Of a stretch of DNA of 64,000 bases, positions 34,983 to 43,644 are shown piece by piece. This DNA comes from Bacillus_BA songklensis (GTDB lineage Bacteria; Bacillota; Bacilli; Bacillales; Bacillaceae_H). The translations under genes were made by a program, and so were the position numbers. Each line of letters starts with the position of its first letter. Position 1 is the stretch's first letter. The stretch covers positions 186,001-250,000 of the forward strand of contig NZ_JBHRZT010000020.1 of NCBI RefSeq assembly GCF_042649685.1. The letters are read 5' to 3'. Under the pieces are notes generated by a model. The model was not told the DNA's origin, searched no databases, and was given only the letters and a program-made list of their open reading frames with translations.

Positions 34983-35213
34983 TTATTTTTTAGATTCTGA
35001 TTCCACTTCTCCATGAGAAGTTTGAATGAGCGCTTTTCCTCTTACTTTAATGGCAGAAGTATGCTCCGTGAATTGCGCAATCATTACTTCACCTTTGTCC
35101 AATTTCTCGGAATGATGAAATCTTGTATCAGATCCTCTGGTTAAACCAATAACGTTCACGCCATCTTCTACAGCTTTGATTACAATAAAATCACTCGATT
35201 GGTTTGATGACAT
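34983..35213 (-). CDS. mtrB: tryptophan RNA-binding attenuation protein (TRAP)
   Basis: Forms an 11-subunit ring that, with tryptophan bound, wraps RNA with GAG/UAG triplets and represses trp genes. 76 residues. The RNA-binding residues known from B. subtilis, Lys37, Lys56 and Arg58, are all present, as are Thr and Gly residues of the tryptophan pocket (GLTRGSDT, TEHTSA). Follows folE by 15 nt (mtrA-mtrB operon). Its target leader lies at 27425-27477 in this window. Confidence 0.97.
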   Translation of the reverse strand: MSSNQSSDFIVIKAVEDGVNVIGLTRGSDTRFHHSEKLDKGEVMIAQFTEHTSAIKVRGKALIQTSHGEVESESKK

Positions 35214-35228
35214 TACGATGCCCCCCTA

Positions 35229-35795
35229 TTATGATTTGATGAAAGAAAGTACTTCAGCACGCGCTGCTGCATCTGTCTCTAGCACGCCTCTTACAGCAGA
35301 CGTAACCGTCATAGCGCCAGGCTTTTTCACGCCGCGCATCGTCATGCACATGTGTTCGGCTTCCACGACAACCATTACACCATGCGGTTCTAACGTTTCG
35401 ACAATGGAATCAGCAATTGTTGAAGTGATGCGCTCTTGAAGCTGTGGTCTGCGGGCAACAGCTTCTACTGCACGAGCAAGTTTGCTTAATCCTGTCACTT
35501 TTCCGCCTTTTGGAATATAGGCAACATGAGCTTTTCCGTAAAACGGCACTAAATGATGCTCACACATGGAGTAAAAAGGGATGTCTTTTACAAGGACAAG
35601 CTCTTCGTGATCTTCGCCAAATACCGTTTTGAAATGCTCTTTTGGGTCTTCATTTAACCCAGCAAACACTTCTTCATACATTTTGGCAACACGTTTTGGT
35701 GTATCTAATAATCCTTCGCGATTTGGGTCTTCACCGATTGCTTCCAGGATCAATCTTACCGCCTGTTCGATTTGTTCTTTATTCACAGATGACAT
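35229..35795 (-). CDS. folE: GTP cyclohydrolase I
   Basis: Converts GTP to 7,8-dihydroneopterin triphosphate, first step of folate synthesis. 188 residues. Zinc and catalytic motifs are SMCEHHLVPF (about 108-117) and HMCMTMRGVKKPG near 160. First gene of the folE-mtrB pair (mtrA in older B. subtilis nomenclature). Confidence 0.97.
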   Translation of the reverse strand: MSSVNKEQIEQAVRLILEAIGEDPNREGLLDTPKRVAKMYEEVFAGLNEDPKEHFKTVFGEDHEELVLVKDIPFYSMCEHHLVPFYGKAHVAYIPKGGKVTGLSKLARAVEAVARRPQLQERITSTIADSIVETLEPHGVMVVVEAEHMCMTMRGVKKPGAMTVTSAVRGVLETDAAARAEVLSFIKS

Positions 35796-35868
35796 AGTAG
35801 CGTCCCCCAGTTCATAACCTTATGTTAAATAACTCAAAGAAATTCTAGCATAAGCCGTATATAAAGGC

Positions 35869-35901
35869 AAAAAAGAAAGGCCGCTGAATGCGCGACCTTT
35901 C
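35869..35901 (-). terminator. terminator of hbs
   Basis: GAAAGGTCGC / GCGGCCTTTC stem with a 7-nt loop and TTTTTT on the minus strand. Confidence 0.88.
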
Positions 35902-35949
35902 TCCTCTCTTTTTAATAATTGGTTTTAACCAATTTATTCTATGTAGAGA

Positions 35950-36222
35950 TTATTTTACAGCGTCTTTTAATGCTTTACCTGGTTTGAAAGCAGGAACTTT
36001 GCTTGCTGGGATTTCAATTTCATCACCAGTTTGTGGATTACGTCCTTTGCGAGCAGCACGTTCGCGTACTTCGAAGTTACCAAAACCGATAAGCTGCACC
36101 TTATCACCATCTTTTAAAGCATCTAAAATTGTATCAAAAACAGCATCAACTGCTTTTGTAGCGTCCTTTTTAGAAAGTTCACTTGCTTCAGCAACTGCAT
36201 TGATTAAGTCTGTTTTGTTCAT
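35950..36222 (-). CDS. hbs: DNA-binding protein HU
   Basis: Nucleoid-associated, DNA-bending dimer, 90 residues, essential in B. subtilis. The ATG at 36222 (MNKTDLINAVAE) has GGAGG 8 nt upstream; the GTG three codons earlier is not needed. The beta-arm signature GFGNFEVRERAARKGRNPQTG is intact. Confidence 0.98.
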   Translation of the reverse strand: MNKTDLINAVAEASELSKKDATKAVDAVFDTILDALKDGDKVQLIGFGNFEVRERAARKGRNPQTGDEIEIPASKVPAFKPGKALKDAVK

Positions 36223-36252
36223 GCCATTCACCTCCTCCCAAAGAGAAATCGT

Positions 36253-36281
36253 ATTATAATAGCTAGAAACCTTTTTGTAAA
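36253..36281 (-). promoter_or_regulatory. sigma-A promoter of hbs
   Basis: TTTACA (36276-36281) and TATAAT (36253-36258) with a 17-nt spacer, giving a leader of about 25 nt. The rest of the 461-nt gap up to spoIVA shows no gene; it is A/T-rich and may hold further hbs promoters. Confidence 0.85.
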
Positions 36282-36653
36282 GGGAATCTAGTAATTCTTC
36301 GTATTTTCATTTCTTCACAAATTATGTCATTCTTATACATTAAAACAAGCGTTTTTTGTTAATATGCCTTATCATAAACGATTCTGAACGAGAATTCAAC
36401 GGTTTTCCGGGGAAAACCTATCCAGATATGGAAAAACTATTAATATCAATGAATTTCTGATAAAAGATTAACATAACCATAAGCCCATATCAAGTTAAAT
36501 CTATGTGAAAATGCCCTTTTTACGCTCTTTTTTCCCTTTTCTTTCACTTCATCGACTTTACATTTTCAAAAACCGAATGTTATAATCTGTAAAATTCCTA
36601 GTGAAACTGACAAACTAACCATGTATAAAAGATCTCGGCATTACTATTACGCT

Positions 36654-36683
36654 AAAAAAAGACCCCTTATAAAAGGAGTCTTC
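36654..36683 (-). terminator. terminator of spoIVA
   Basis: GACTCCTT / AAGGGGTC stem followed by seven T on the minus strand, directly after the spoIVA stop codon. Confidence 0.88.
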
Positions 36684-38162
36684 CTATAAAATGATGGCGA
36701 TTAATCCGCCGGATCCTTCATTGATGATGCGCTCTAATGTTTCCTTCAACTTATAGCGCGCATTTTCCGGCATAAGAGATAATTTCCCCTGTATCCCCTC
36801 CCTTACAATGGAGCTCAACGAACGTCCAAAGATATCTGAGTTCCAAATGGACAGCGGATCATCTTCAAAATCTTGCATTAAATAACGGACAAGCTCCTCA
36901 CTTTGTTTTTCTGTTCCGATAATTGGCGCAAATTCGGATTCGACATCCACTTTAATCATATGAATAGAAGGAGCAACCGCTTTGAGACGAACACCAAATC
37001 GAGAACCTTGGCGAATGATTTCCGGTTCTTCCAAGCTCATGTCAGCAAGGGAAGGAGCAGCTACACCATATCCCGTCTGCTTCACCATCCTAAGCGCATC
37101 GGATACCTGGTCGTATTCCGCCTTTGCATGTGCAAAGTCCTGCATAAGCTGAAGCAAATGATCGCGTCCCCGGATTTCCACACCAACTACTTCTTTTAAA
37201 ATTCGATCGTATAGATCATCTGGTGCATAAAGGTCAATTTCCGCTACTCCCTGCCCCATAATCATGCCCGCTAACCTGGCACTATCAATAAACTCATATT
37301 CCCCGAATTGTTCTACCACACGGTCGACATCACGCAAACGCTTAATATCTTTCACTGTTTCCTGAACAGCTTCTTGGTAGCTTTCTCTCAACCAATGCTG
37401 ATCTTTTAATACCATTACCCAGCTTGGTAGATTGACATTCACTTCAAGTACAGGGAATTCAAATAACGCTTCTCTTAAAACATTATACACATCGCTTTCG
37501 CGCATGCTTTCCACACTCATCGCAAGCACTGGGATATCATACTTTTCCACTAGCTCCGCACGTAATTTTTCCGTTTCCGGATTATGGGGGTGCACAGAGT
37601 TTACGATCATAATAAACGGCTTACCCACTTCTTTTAACTCGGCAATGACCCTTTCTTCTGCCTCTACATAGTCCTGGCGTGGAATTTCTCCGATGGATCC
37701 ATCTGTCGTGATGACCACGCCGATGGTAGAGTGCTCTTGGATGACCTTTCTTGTACCGATTTCAGCTGCTTCATGAAACGGTATTGGCTCTTCGTACCAA
37801 GGTGTATTGATCATTCTTGGTCCATTTTCATCTTCATATCCTTTCGCTCCCGGAACCGTATAACCTACACAGTCGACCAAACGGATATTAACTTGCAGTC
37901 CATCTTCGACTTGAACGTTCACCGCTTGGTTTGGAACAAATTTCGGTTCCGTCGTCATAATGGTTCGTCCTGCTGCACTTTGCGGCAATTCATCTTGGGT
38001 TCTTGTACGGTCTGCCTCATTTTCAATATTCGGTAATACCACAAGTTCCACAAACTTTTTTATAAAGGTAGATTTTCCTGTTCGTACGGCACCTACCACA
38101 CCTAAATATATGTCTCCTCCAGTTCGTTCTGCAATATCTTTAAAAATATCGACTTTTTCCAC
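36684..38162 (-). CDS. spoIVA: stage IV sporulation protein A, coat-basement ATPase
   Basis: Polymerises around the forespore by ATP hydrolysis and is the platform on which the spore coat is built. 492 residues, the standard length. Walker A is GAVRTGKST (about 24-32); switch-like segments AAGRTIMTT and LVDCVGY follow; the C-terminus GLIAIIL is the conserved anchor tail. GTG start with CGGAGGG 6 nt upstream. Upstream is a good sigma-E promoter. Confidence 0.98.
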   Translation of the reverse strand: MEKVDIFKDIAERTGGDIYLGVVGAVRTGKSTFIKKFVELVVLPNIENEADRTRTQDELPQSAAGRTIMTTEPKFVPNQAVNVQVEDGLQVNIRLVDCVGYTVPGAKGYEDENGPRMINTPWYEEPIPFHEAAEIGTRKVIQEHSTIGVVITTDGSIGEIPRQDYVEAEERVIAELKEVGKPFIMIVNSVHPHNPETEKLRAELVEKYDIPVLAMSVESMRESDVYNVLREALFEFPVLEVNVNLPSWVMVLKDQHWLRESYQEAVQETVKDIKRLRDVDRVVEQFGEYEFIDSARLAGMIMGQGVAEIDLYAPDDLYDRILKEVVGVEIRGRDHLLQLMQDFAHAKAEYDQVSDALRMVKQTGYGVAAPSLADMSLEEPEIIRQGSRFGVRLKAVAPSIHMIKVDVESEFAPIIGTEKQSEELVRYLMQDFEDDPLSIWNSDIFGRSLSSIVREGIQGKLSLMPENARYKLKETLERIINEGSGGLIAIIL

Positions 38163-38230
38163 GAGATTCCCTCCGATCTAAGAGTTCATGGGATTATAGT
38201 ATCCATTGCCATGATAGATTAGGACACTAT

Positions 38231-38261
38231 ATGTGTATGACGTTGTCCTATTAAAATATGA
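38231..38261 (-). promoter_or_regulatory. sigma-E promoter of spoIVA
   Basis: TCATATT (38255-38261) and CATACACAT (38231-38239) on the minus strand, 15 nt apart, match the mother-cell sigma-E consensus. The start would be about 60 nt before spoIVA, consistent with its known mother-cell timing. Confidence 0.75.
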
Positions 38262-38312
38262 CTTCTGGAATAAATTTTAATGATTTATGGTTTTGGCCCT
38301 TAAATTGCATAA

Positions 38313-38355
38313 TAAAAACCCCTTCTCTCTGATTGTATTTCAGCGCGAAGGGGTT
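38313..38355 (-). terminator. terminator downstream of yphF
   Basis: AACCCCTTC / GAAGGGGTT stem with a 21-nt loop and T-run on the minus strand. Confidence 0.7.
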
Positions 38356-38402
38356 CATGACTTATTTTTTAAAGAAAACCAGCCCGTTAGCCAGTCTGTA
38401 AA

Positions 38403-38470
38403 AACCAAGTCAGGGGCACAATCGCCCTTATATTTTTGACTTAAAACTGGCAGCTTCATCGGCCCGGCAC
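38403..38470. repeat. family B repeat in the yphF-spoIVA gap
   Basis: CAGGGGCACAATCGCCCTTA, then ACTTAAAACTGGCAGCTTC and CCCGGC; related to 30313-30379. The 330-nt gap otherwise holds the yphF terminator and the spoIVA promoter. Confidence 0.6.
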
Positions 38471-38492
38471 TTCGTTTTTAGTTTATACTTTC

Positions 38493-39203
38493 TTAATGTA
38501 CTAAAAAGACAGGTTCATTCTTTTTTGAATCAATCGTATATGGAAGCGAGTATGCCGGAACAAAATCCGAATCTTGCACGAGTAAAGGAAGAATATCCTC
38601 CCCTGGCTTATACGTACGTTTGTATTTTTGCAGACGATCATATAAATCCATTGAATAATCAACAAATACTTCTCCCTTATGATTAATCACAAGAGGCAAG
38701 TTTTTCCCGCTGAATGGGCTTATAACATATGGTTCCTCTTCATACCCGATTTTTTTGTAATCGATCGTAAAGATGCCTTTGGCGATCATCTCTTTAAACG
38801 GGGGATACTTGTAAGCTTTCATTCTTATTTTGATATCGCGAATTTGTTCCGCTATTCTTAAATCAATTAACTTAACGGTTGGATTCGTTTCTACGTCCAC
38901 CAACACATATGAAAAGACTCCTCCATTTTCAAAAGCTGTTCCCGGAGGTTCTTGCATATATTTCGGGACTAGCTTATTGAAATCAATTGGATACTTTTGA
39001 TAGATAGGCGTATTCATATCGCGCGTTTTGATTGGCAATAGTCCCTCGCTGTCTGTACGATATTGATTAACTGCCGTTTGTACAGCTGCCAGTTGATCTT
39101 TGTAAGCCACCTGATTTTTTACCAGTTTTTCGTTAGGATACAAGCAGCCTGATAATAGAACGATCATCAAGGAACTGACAAGCAGCATGAACGATTTTTT
39201 CAT
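38493..39203 (-). CDS. yphF: YphF, predicted sporulation-associated lipoprotein
   Basis: 236 residues from MKKSFMLLVSSL; signal peptide with lipobox LLSGC, so lipid-anchored on the outer face of the membrane. The ATG at 39203 has TAGGAG 8 nt upstream; the longer open frame overlaps yphE and lacks support. The mature part contains ALQT/AVNQYRTDSEGLLPIKT, resembling pseudopilin-like or YphF-family sequences. Function unknown. Follows yphE with 25 nt spacing, as in B. subtilis upstream of spoIVA. Confidence 0.88.
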   Translation of the reverse strand: MKKSFMLLVSSLMIVLLSGCLYPNEKLVKNQVAYKDQLAAVQTAVNQYRTDSEGLLPIKTRDMNTPIYQKYPIDFNKLVPKYMQEPPGTAFENGGVFSYVLVDVETNPTVKLIDLRIAEQIRDIKIRMKAYKYPPFKEMIAKGIFTIDYKKIGYEEEPYVISPFSGKNLPLVINHKGEVFVDYSMDLYDRLQKYKRTYKPGEDILPLLVQDSDFVPAYSLPYTIDSKKNEPVFLVH

Positions 39204-39228
39204 ATTTTTGACTCCTACCTTATGCAAA

Positions 39229-39429
39229 TTACTGTTGAACAGGTCCGCTGAATACAACGAAAATAATAATAATTCCAGCAACAATCATACACGAATAAGC
39301 AATAAGAGCGGTTAAAAACTTAAAGAAGCCTTTTAATTTAAAACGGCTCAAATAAATAAAGATAACTGCAAGAAACATCAATCCCATAGACCCAAAAGAA
39401 ATCCACATTTTCATTAATGCCGGCGACAT
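39229..39429 (-). CDS. yphE: YphE, DUF2768 small membrane protein
   Basis: 66 residues with two transmembrane helices (GSMGLMFLAVIFIYL and IAYSCMIVAGIIIIFVVF). AAGGAG lies 8 nt before the ATG at 39429. Conserved small protein between gpsA and yphF; function unknown. Confidence 0.88.
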   Translation of the reverse strand: MSPALMKMWISFGSMGLMFLAVIFIYLSRFKLKGFFKFLTALIAYSCMIVAGIIIIFVVFSGPVQQ

Positions 39430-39880
39430 GTTCTCAACTCCTTTTCCGACACTCATTATAACATAGGAAAGTTATTTGTAAGCGCTAAAATTATCTGAAT
39501 CTACATAAATAAACGGACATGAACAAAAAGCATTCATGCCCAATTATTTCAACCTATCTACGATGTTAGAACAGAAGGATCGCGAATAGCATAAGACAGA
39601 AGAACTCGCGTTGAAAGATGAAGTTGGATTTATATAAAAAGACAATTCATAGTTTACTACATTATGACCACGAAAAAACTGAAGCAAAGGGGGCTTCTTT
39701 GCTTCAGCATCAACTAAACATCCCATACACCAACAGTTCGACTCATGTTGTCGTACATTGTATCGTATGCACTTCTTCTCCTTTTTGTATCACCAATTCA
39801 CCAAATTCTTTCCTATCTGTCCTTTTTTCTAACCATGATAAAAAAAGAAAGACAAGCAGTCGAGAACTGCCTGCCCCCTG
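39430..39880. other. gpsA-yphE intergenic region with tandem hairpins
   Basis: No credible gene in 451 nt. From the gpsA side: a GGCAGGCAGT / ACTGCTTGTC stem with T-run (39848-39880, likely gpsA terminator), then CTGAAGCAAAG / CTTTGCTTCAG with T-run (39672-39707), then AAGTTGGATTTATATAA (39620-39636, the end motif of repeat family C), then GGGCATGAA / TTCATGTCC (about 39514-39543). Confidence 0.65.
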
Positions 39881-40921
39881 TTAACACATACGGTCTCCCA
39901 AAATATCCACCAAATCTTCCATTTCATACGTTTTTCCACGTGACATCAGTTTATCGACCGCATCCTTTGGATGAATGCCATTAAACAAAACATCGTATAA
40001 AGCAGAGGTAATCGGCATTTTCACCTGCAGCTTTTGGGCAAGTTGATAGGCAGCCTTTGTGGTTCCTACTCCTTCTACTACCATTCCCATGTTTGCCAAA
40101 ACTTCATCCAGTTTATGACCCTTTCCAAGTAAATGGCCGGCCCGCCAATTTCGCGAGTGAACACTTGTGCATGTTACAACTAAATCACCAATTCCCGTTA
40201 AACCAGAAAACGTTAATGGATTGGCCCCCATCGCGCTCCCCACTCGGGCCATCTCGGCCAAGCCTCTTGTAATCAAAGCAGCTTTCGCGTTATCACCATA
40301 TCCTAATCCGTCCGTAATACCGGCAGCCAATGCGATAATATTTTTCAAAGCCCCGCCTATTTCTACTCCTACAAGGTCCGGATTAGTATAGACGCGAAAA
40401 TATTGTTGGTTGATAAACAAATCTTGGACCTTTTCTGCCGCCTTCATATTCCGGGACGAAACCGTCACCGTTGTCGGTTGACGACGGCTTACTTCTTCTG
40501 CATGACTAGGTCCTGATAAAACGACCACATCTTTCAATACGGAAGAAGATATTTCTTCTTCGATCATTTCGGAAATACGCATAAGAGTGTCCGGCTCAAT
40601 TCCTTTGCTAACGTGAACGATGGTATAAGGGTGTTTGCCTACTTTACTGATTTGATGACATACTTCACGAACAGCCTTCGTGGGAACGGCAAGTACGATG
40701 ATTTCCACACCTTCAATTGCCTCCTCCAGTAATCCATATCCTTTGATGCCGTCCGGGAGTTGGACATCTGGTAAATATTTCGAGTTTGTATGTCGTTCAT
40801 TTATTTCTTGAACCACTTCATTTCGGTGGCCCCAAATTCGCACATCATGGCCGTTATCCGCCAATACAAATGCCAGGGCGGTTCCCCAACTGCCGGCACC
40901 GAGCACAGCTATACGTTCCAT
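39881..40921 (-). CDS. gpsA: NAD(P)-dependent glycerol-3-phosphate dehydrogenase
   Basis: Makes sn-glycerol-3-phosphate from dihydroxyacetone phosphate for phospholipid synthesis. 346 residues; GAGSWGTALA Rossmann motif at 8-17, catalytic Lys in GGALKNIIALAAGI. Follows der by 20 nt, as in B. subtilis. Confidence 0.97.
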   Translation of the reverse strand: MERIAVLGAGSWGTALAFVLADNGHDVRIWGHRNEVVQEINERHTNSKYLPDVQLPDGIKGYGLLEEAIEGVEIIVLAVPTKAVREVCHQISKVGKHPYTIVHVSKGIEPDTLMRISEMIEEEISSSVLKDVVVLSGPSHAEEVSRRQPTTVTVSSRNMKAAEKVQDLFINQQYFRVYTNPDLVGVEIGGALKNIIALAAGITDGLGYGDNAKAALITRGLAEMARVGSAMGANPLTFSGLTGIGDLVVTCTSVHSRNWRAGHLLGKGHKLDEVLANMGMVVEGVGTTKAAYQLAQKLQVKMPITSALYDVLFNGIHPKDAVDKLMSRGKTYEMEDLVDILGDRMC

Positions 40922-40941
40922 CTTGTCTCACATCCCTATTC

Positions 40942-42252
40942 TTATTTTCGAGGTCGAGCAAAAATCTTGATTGGTGTCCCCTCAAATCCGAATGCATCAC
41001 GGAGTCTATTTTCCAAGAAACGTTCGTATGAGAAGTGCAATAATTCTGGATCATTAACGAACACAACAAATGTCGGCGGCTTAACTGCCACTTGAGTTGC
41101 ATAATAAATTTTCAAACGGTTGCCCTTATGAGTTGGTGTCGGATTCATCGCTACAGCATCCATAATTACATCGTTAATGACGTTCGTCGGCACACGCATT
41201 GCATGGTTTTCACTTGCCATATTGATCATTGGCAGCAAGGTGTGAATGCGTTTTTTTGTTTTAGCCGACAAAAACACAACCGGTGCATAATCAAGGAACA
41301 AGAAATGGTCACGAATGCTTTGCTCGAAGTCTTTCATTGTTTTTTCATCTTTTTCAATAGCATCCCATTTGTTTACGACAATCACTACCGCTTTTCCCGC
41401 TTCATGAGCATACCCTGCAATGCGCTTATCTTGTTCGATAATCCCTTCTTCTGCGTTTAATACGACAAGGACGACATCAGAGCGCTCAATCGCTTTTAAA
41501 GCACGCAGTACACTATATTTTTCGGTACTCTCATACACTTTCCCTTTTTTTCGCATACCCGCCGTGTCGATGATAACATAATCTTGTCCATCTTTTGTAA
41601 AGGTGGAATCAATGGCATCCCTTGTCGTACCGGCAATATCACTGACAATAACACGTTCTTCGCCTAACATCGCGTTTACAAGCGATGATTTTCCAACGTT
41701 CGGGCGTCCAATTAAACAAAATCTAATGGTCTCTTCATCATATTCATCGTCTTCTTGCTTAGGAAAGTGAGCAGCGGCCGCATCCAGCATATCTCCAATC
41801 CCAAGACCATGGGAACCTGAAACTGGAATTGGTTCTCCGAAACCTAATGCATAAAAGTCATAAATCATATCCCGCATTTCTGGATTATCAATTTTATTTA
41901 CCGCTAATACGACCGGTTTTTTAGAACGGTATAAGATTTTGGCTACTTCCTCATCAGCAGATGTTACACCTTCTCTTCCGCTGACAAGAAAAATAATGAC
42001 ATCCGCTTCATCAATGGCAATTTCCGCCTGCTGGCGTATTTGCTCCAAAAATGGCTCATCACCAATATCGATTCCACCCGTATCAATAATGTTAAAATCG
42101 TGTGTTAACCATTCGCCTGAACTGTAAATGCGGTCACGGGTAACACCAGGCAAGTCCTCAACTATGGAAACTCTTTCTCCAACAATACGATTGAAGATTG
42201 TAGATTTTCCAACATTCGGTCGACCTACAATCGCTATAACAGGTTTTGGCAT
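40942..42252 (-). CDS. der: ribosome-associated GTPase Der (EngA)
   Basis: Tandem GTPase needed for assembly of the 50S subunit. 436 residues with two G domains: GRPNVGKST at 10-18 and GRPNVGKSS near 182, each with NKxD (NKID, NKWD), and a C-terminal KH-like domain ending FARPRK. Confidence 0.98.
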   Translation of the reverse strand: MPKPVIAIVGRPNVGKSTIFNRIVGERVSIVEDLPGVTRDRIYSSGEWLTHDFNIIDTGGIDIGDEPFLEQIRQQAEIAIDEADVIIFLVSGREGVTSADEEVAKILYRSKKPVVLAVNKIDNPEMRDMIYDFYALGFGEPIPVSGSHGLGIGDMLDAAAAHFPKQEDDEYDEETIRFCLIGRPNVGKSSLVNAMLGEERVIVSDIAGTTRDAIDSTFTKDGQDYVIIDTAGMRKKGKVYESTEKYSVLRALKAIERSDVVLVVLNAEEGIIEQDKRIAGYAHEAGKAVVIVVNKWDAIEKDEKTMKDFEQSIRDHFLFLDYAPVVFLSAKTKKRIHTLLPMINMASENHAMRVPTNVINDVIMDAVAMNPTPTHKGNRLKIYYATQVAVKPPTFVVFVNDPELLHFSYERFLENRLRDAFGFEGTPIKIFARPRK

Positions 42253-42641
42253 AATAACCGTCTCTCCTTTTTATCTAACCGTTTTATGTAAACCATATTC
42301 CCATTCTTCATCCATCGACTGTCTACCAGCTCCGGCACACGGGATGTGCCGGGAAAACCATTCTCGCAGAGCAGCAGCATTGCTTACAGGATATAAGTAT
42401 CTTTAGCCATAACTCGGATATTACTTCATTAGTCTCCGATACTTATGCTTGAGTTAATCGGGTTCTTACGGGCGGGATAAATAAAAACCCTTCTTTCTAA
42501 TAAAAAGAGAGGGTCCATTAACCTTACCATCTTATCAAAAAACATGATTGGTAACAATGTCTTTCTCTGGGAAAGATCATCAGCAAGCGATCTTTGAGCC
42601 GTTTTATCGGTTGGACAATTCATATTTTTACTTTCTGCATT
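42253..42641. other. yphA-der intergenic region
   Basis: No gene seen in 389 nt. Contains a hairpin CCGGCACA/TGTGCCGG (42332-42353), a family A half element CCCGATTAACTC with CCCGCCCGTAAGAA on the minus strand (42449-42480), and a terminator ACCCTCTCTTT / AAAGAAGGGT with T-run (42483-42515) after yphA. Confidence 0.6.
42483..42515 (-). terminator. terminator downstream of yphA
   Basis: GGACCCTCTCTTT paired with AAAGAAGGGTTTTT on the minus strand. Confidence 0.7.
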
Positions 42642-43253
42642 TTACACCCTCATTTTACTTGCCTTATTTTTTGCATATTTCAATAAATAAGAATCAAAAT
42701 AAAGGGCAAGCTGAACAAATAACGCCCATACCAAAATCAGCATACATGAAATGGCTACAATATCAAGGAAAGCCAAAGAGCCAATCGTATAGTACATGTG
42801 GGAGTCATGTAAAATATAGGAAAATAAGAAATCTCCATAACAAATTCCAATGATTAAACAAACAATACGCTCCTGAACAGATTTAACGAGCATGCAAATA
42901 AGATAAAGCATGAGAAAACCCATTGCCCACCTTCGATCAATGAAGATCCATACAGGATCAAATAGCTCGAATAAACAAAAACCAGCATACGCCATCATCG
43001 TAATAAAACTCGCCAGCAGCAAATATCCTGAAAACAGCTGTTTATACAGAGCAATATAAACAGAACTAAACAAAAGAAAACAAAAAAAAGTACCGCTGAA
43101 TGTATAAGACCCGATATGTAAACTAGTTGTCGAAAACATGATACAAACCAATAATGCAGATGCGTAGAAACTGCGCATGGATTGTTTGCTCATCAAAAAA
43201 GTCGAGGCTATCCACCCCATCCAGGCAAACCAATAAAAAAAGATTCCTTCCAT
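42642..43253 (-). CDS. yphA: YphA, integral membrane protein
   Basis: 203 residues with about six transmembrane helices (FFYWFAWMGWIASTFL, ASALLVCIMF, FFCFLLFSSVYIALY and others). The ATG at 43253 is chosen because AGGAGGT lies about 6 nt upstream. Position between fni and der matches B. subtilis yphA; the neighbouring yphB/seaA was not found. Function unknown. Confidence 0.85.
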   Translation of the reverse strand: MEGIFFYWFAWMGWIASTFLMSKQSMRSFYASALLVCIMFSTTSLHIGSYTFSGTFFCFLLFSSVYIALYKQLFSGYLLLASFITMMAYAGFCLFELFDPVWIFIDRRWAMGFLMLYLICMLVKSVQERIVCLIIGICYGDFLFSYILHDSHMYYTIGSLAFLDIVAISCMLILVWALFVQLALYFDSYLLKYAKNKASKMRV

Positions 43254-43378
43254 ATTTTTACCTCCTATTACCTTCATTATGTATCAAACGCATATAAAAT
43301 AGTCTTTCTTCTGCATAAATCTACATTTAATGCGTGAACCTATAAGGTGAAGCCAGGTATAAAAAAGGAGGGTTTGAA

Positions 43379-43510
43379 ATGGGGAAAGACCGTCAGGAGA
43401 AAAAATTGAAAAAATCGGGACGAGTGGAGTCTGATCGTGATCATGGACTTCATTACCCGGGAGCTACAAGACTTCAAAGTCCGGAGGATGCGCGGGAAAT
43501 TAAGCGCTAG
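43379..43510 (+). CDS. ypzI: YpzI family small protein
   Basis: 43-residue protein: starts MGKDRQEKKLKKSGRVESD, continues with HYPGATRLQSPEDAREIKR. Very charged, no membrane segment. AAGGAGG lies 7 nt before the ATG, and a strong terminator follows at 43521. It matches the YpzI family that I recall from Bacillus genomes; function unknown, possibly sporulation-related. It is too short for usual ORF cut-offs and is the only plus-strand gene between 9.5 kb and the end of the window. Confidence 0.85.
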   Translation: MGKDRQEKKLKKSGRVESDRDHGLHYPGATRLQSPEDAREIKR

Positions 43511-43520
43511 ACTCAAAACA

Positions 43521-43567
43521 GAGGGCGATTCAAAGGCATGTTTTTATACCTTTGAGTCGCCCTCTTG
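43521..43567 (+). terminator. terminator of ypzI
   Basis: GAGGGCGATTCAAAGG / CCTTTGAGTCGCCCTC 16-bp stem with one G-T mismatch and a 12-nt A/T-rich loop. The short T tail leaves efficiency uncertain. Confidence 0.75.
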
Positions 43568-43570
43568 TAA

Positions 43571-43620
43571 GTGAACCGTCATAGCAAGCCTCTCAAAATG
43601 AAATTTTTGATGACGGTCCA
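43571..43620. repeat. dispersed palindromic repeat, family D copy
   Basis: GTGAACCGTCA ... TGACGGTCCA, inverted ends about 50 nt apart, with TTTTTGATGACGG near the right end. Confidence 0.6.
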
Positions 43621-43644
43621 GGTAATCTGTTAACAAATCAATAA

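Noticed and set aside
39618..39984. Overlapping plus-strand open frames between yphE and gpsA
   Set aside because: They read through two terminator stems and into gpsA antisense; no ribosome site or family resemblance.
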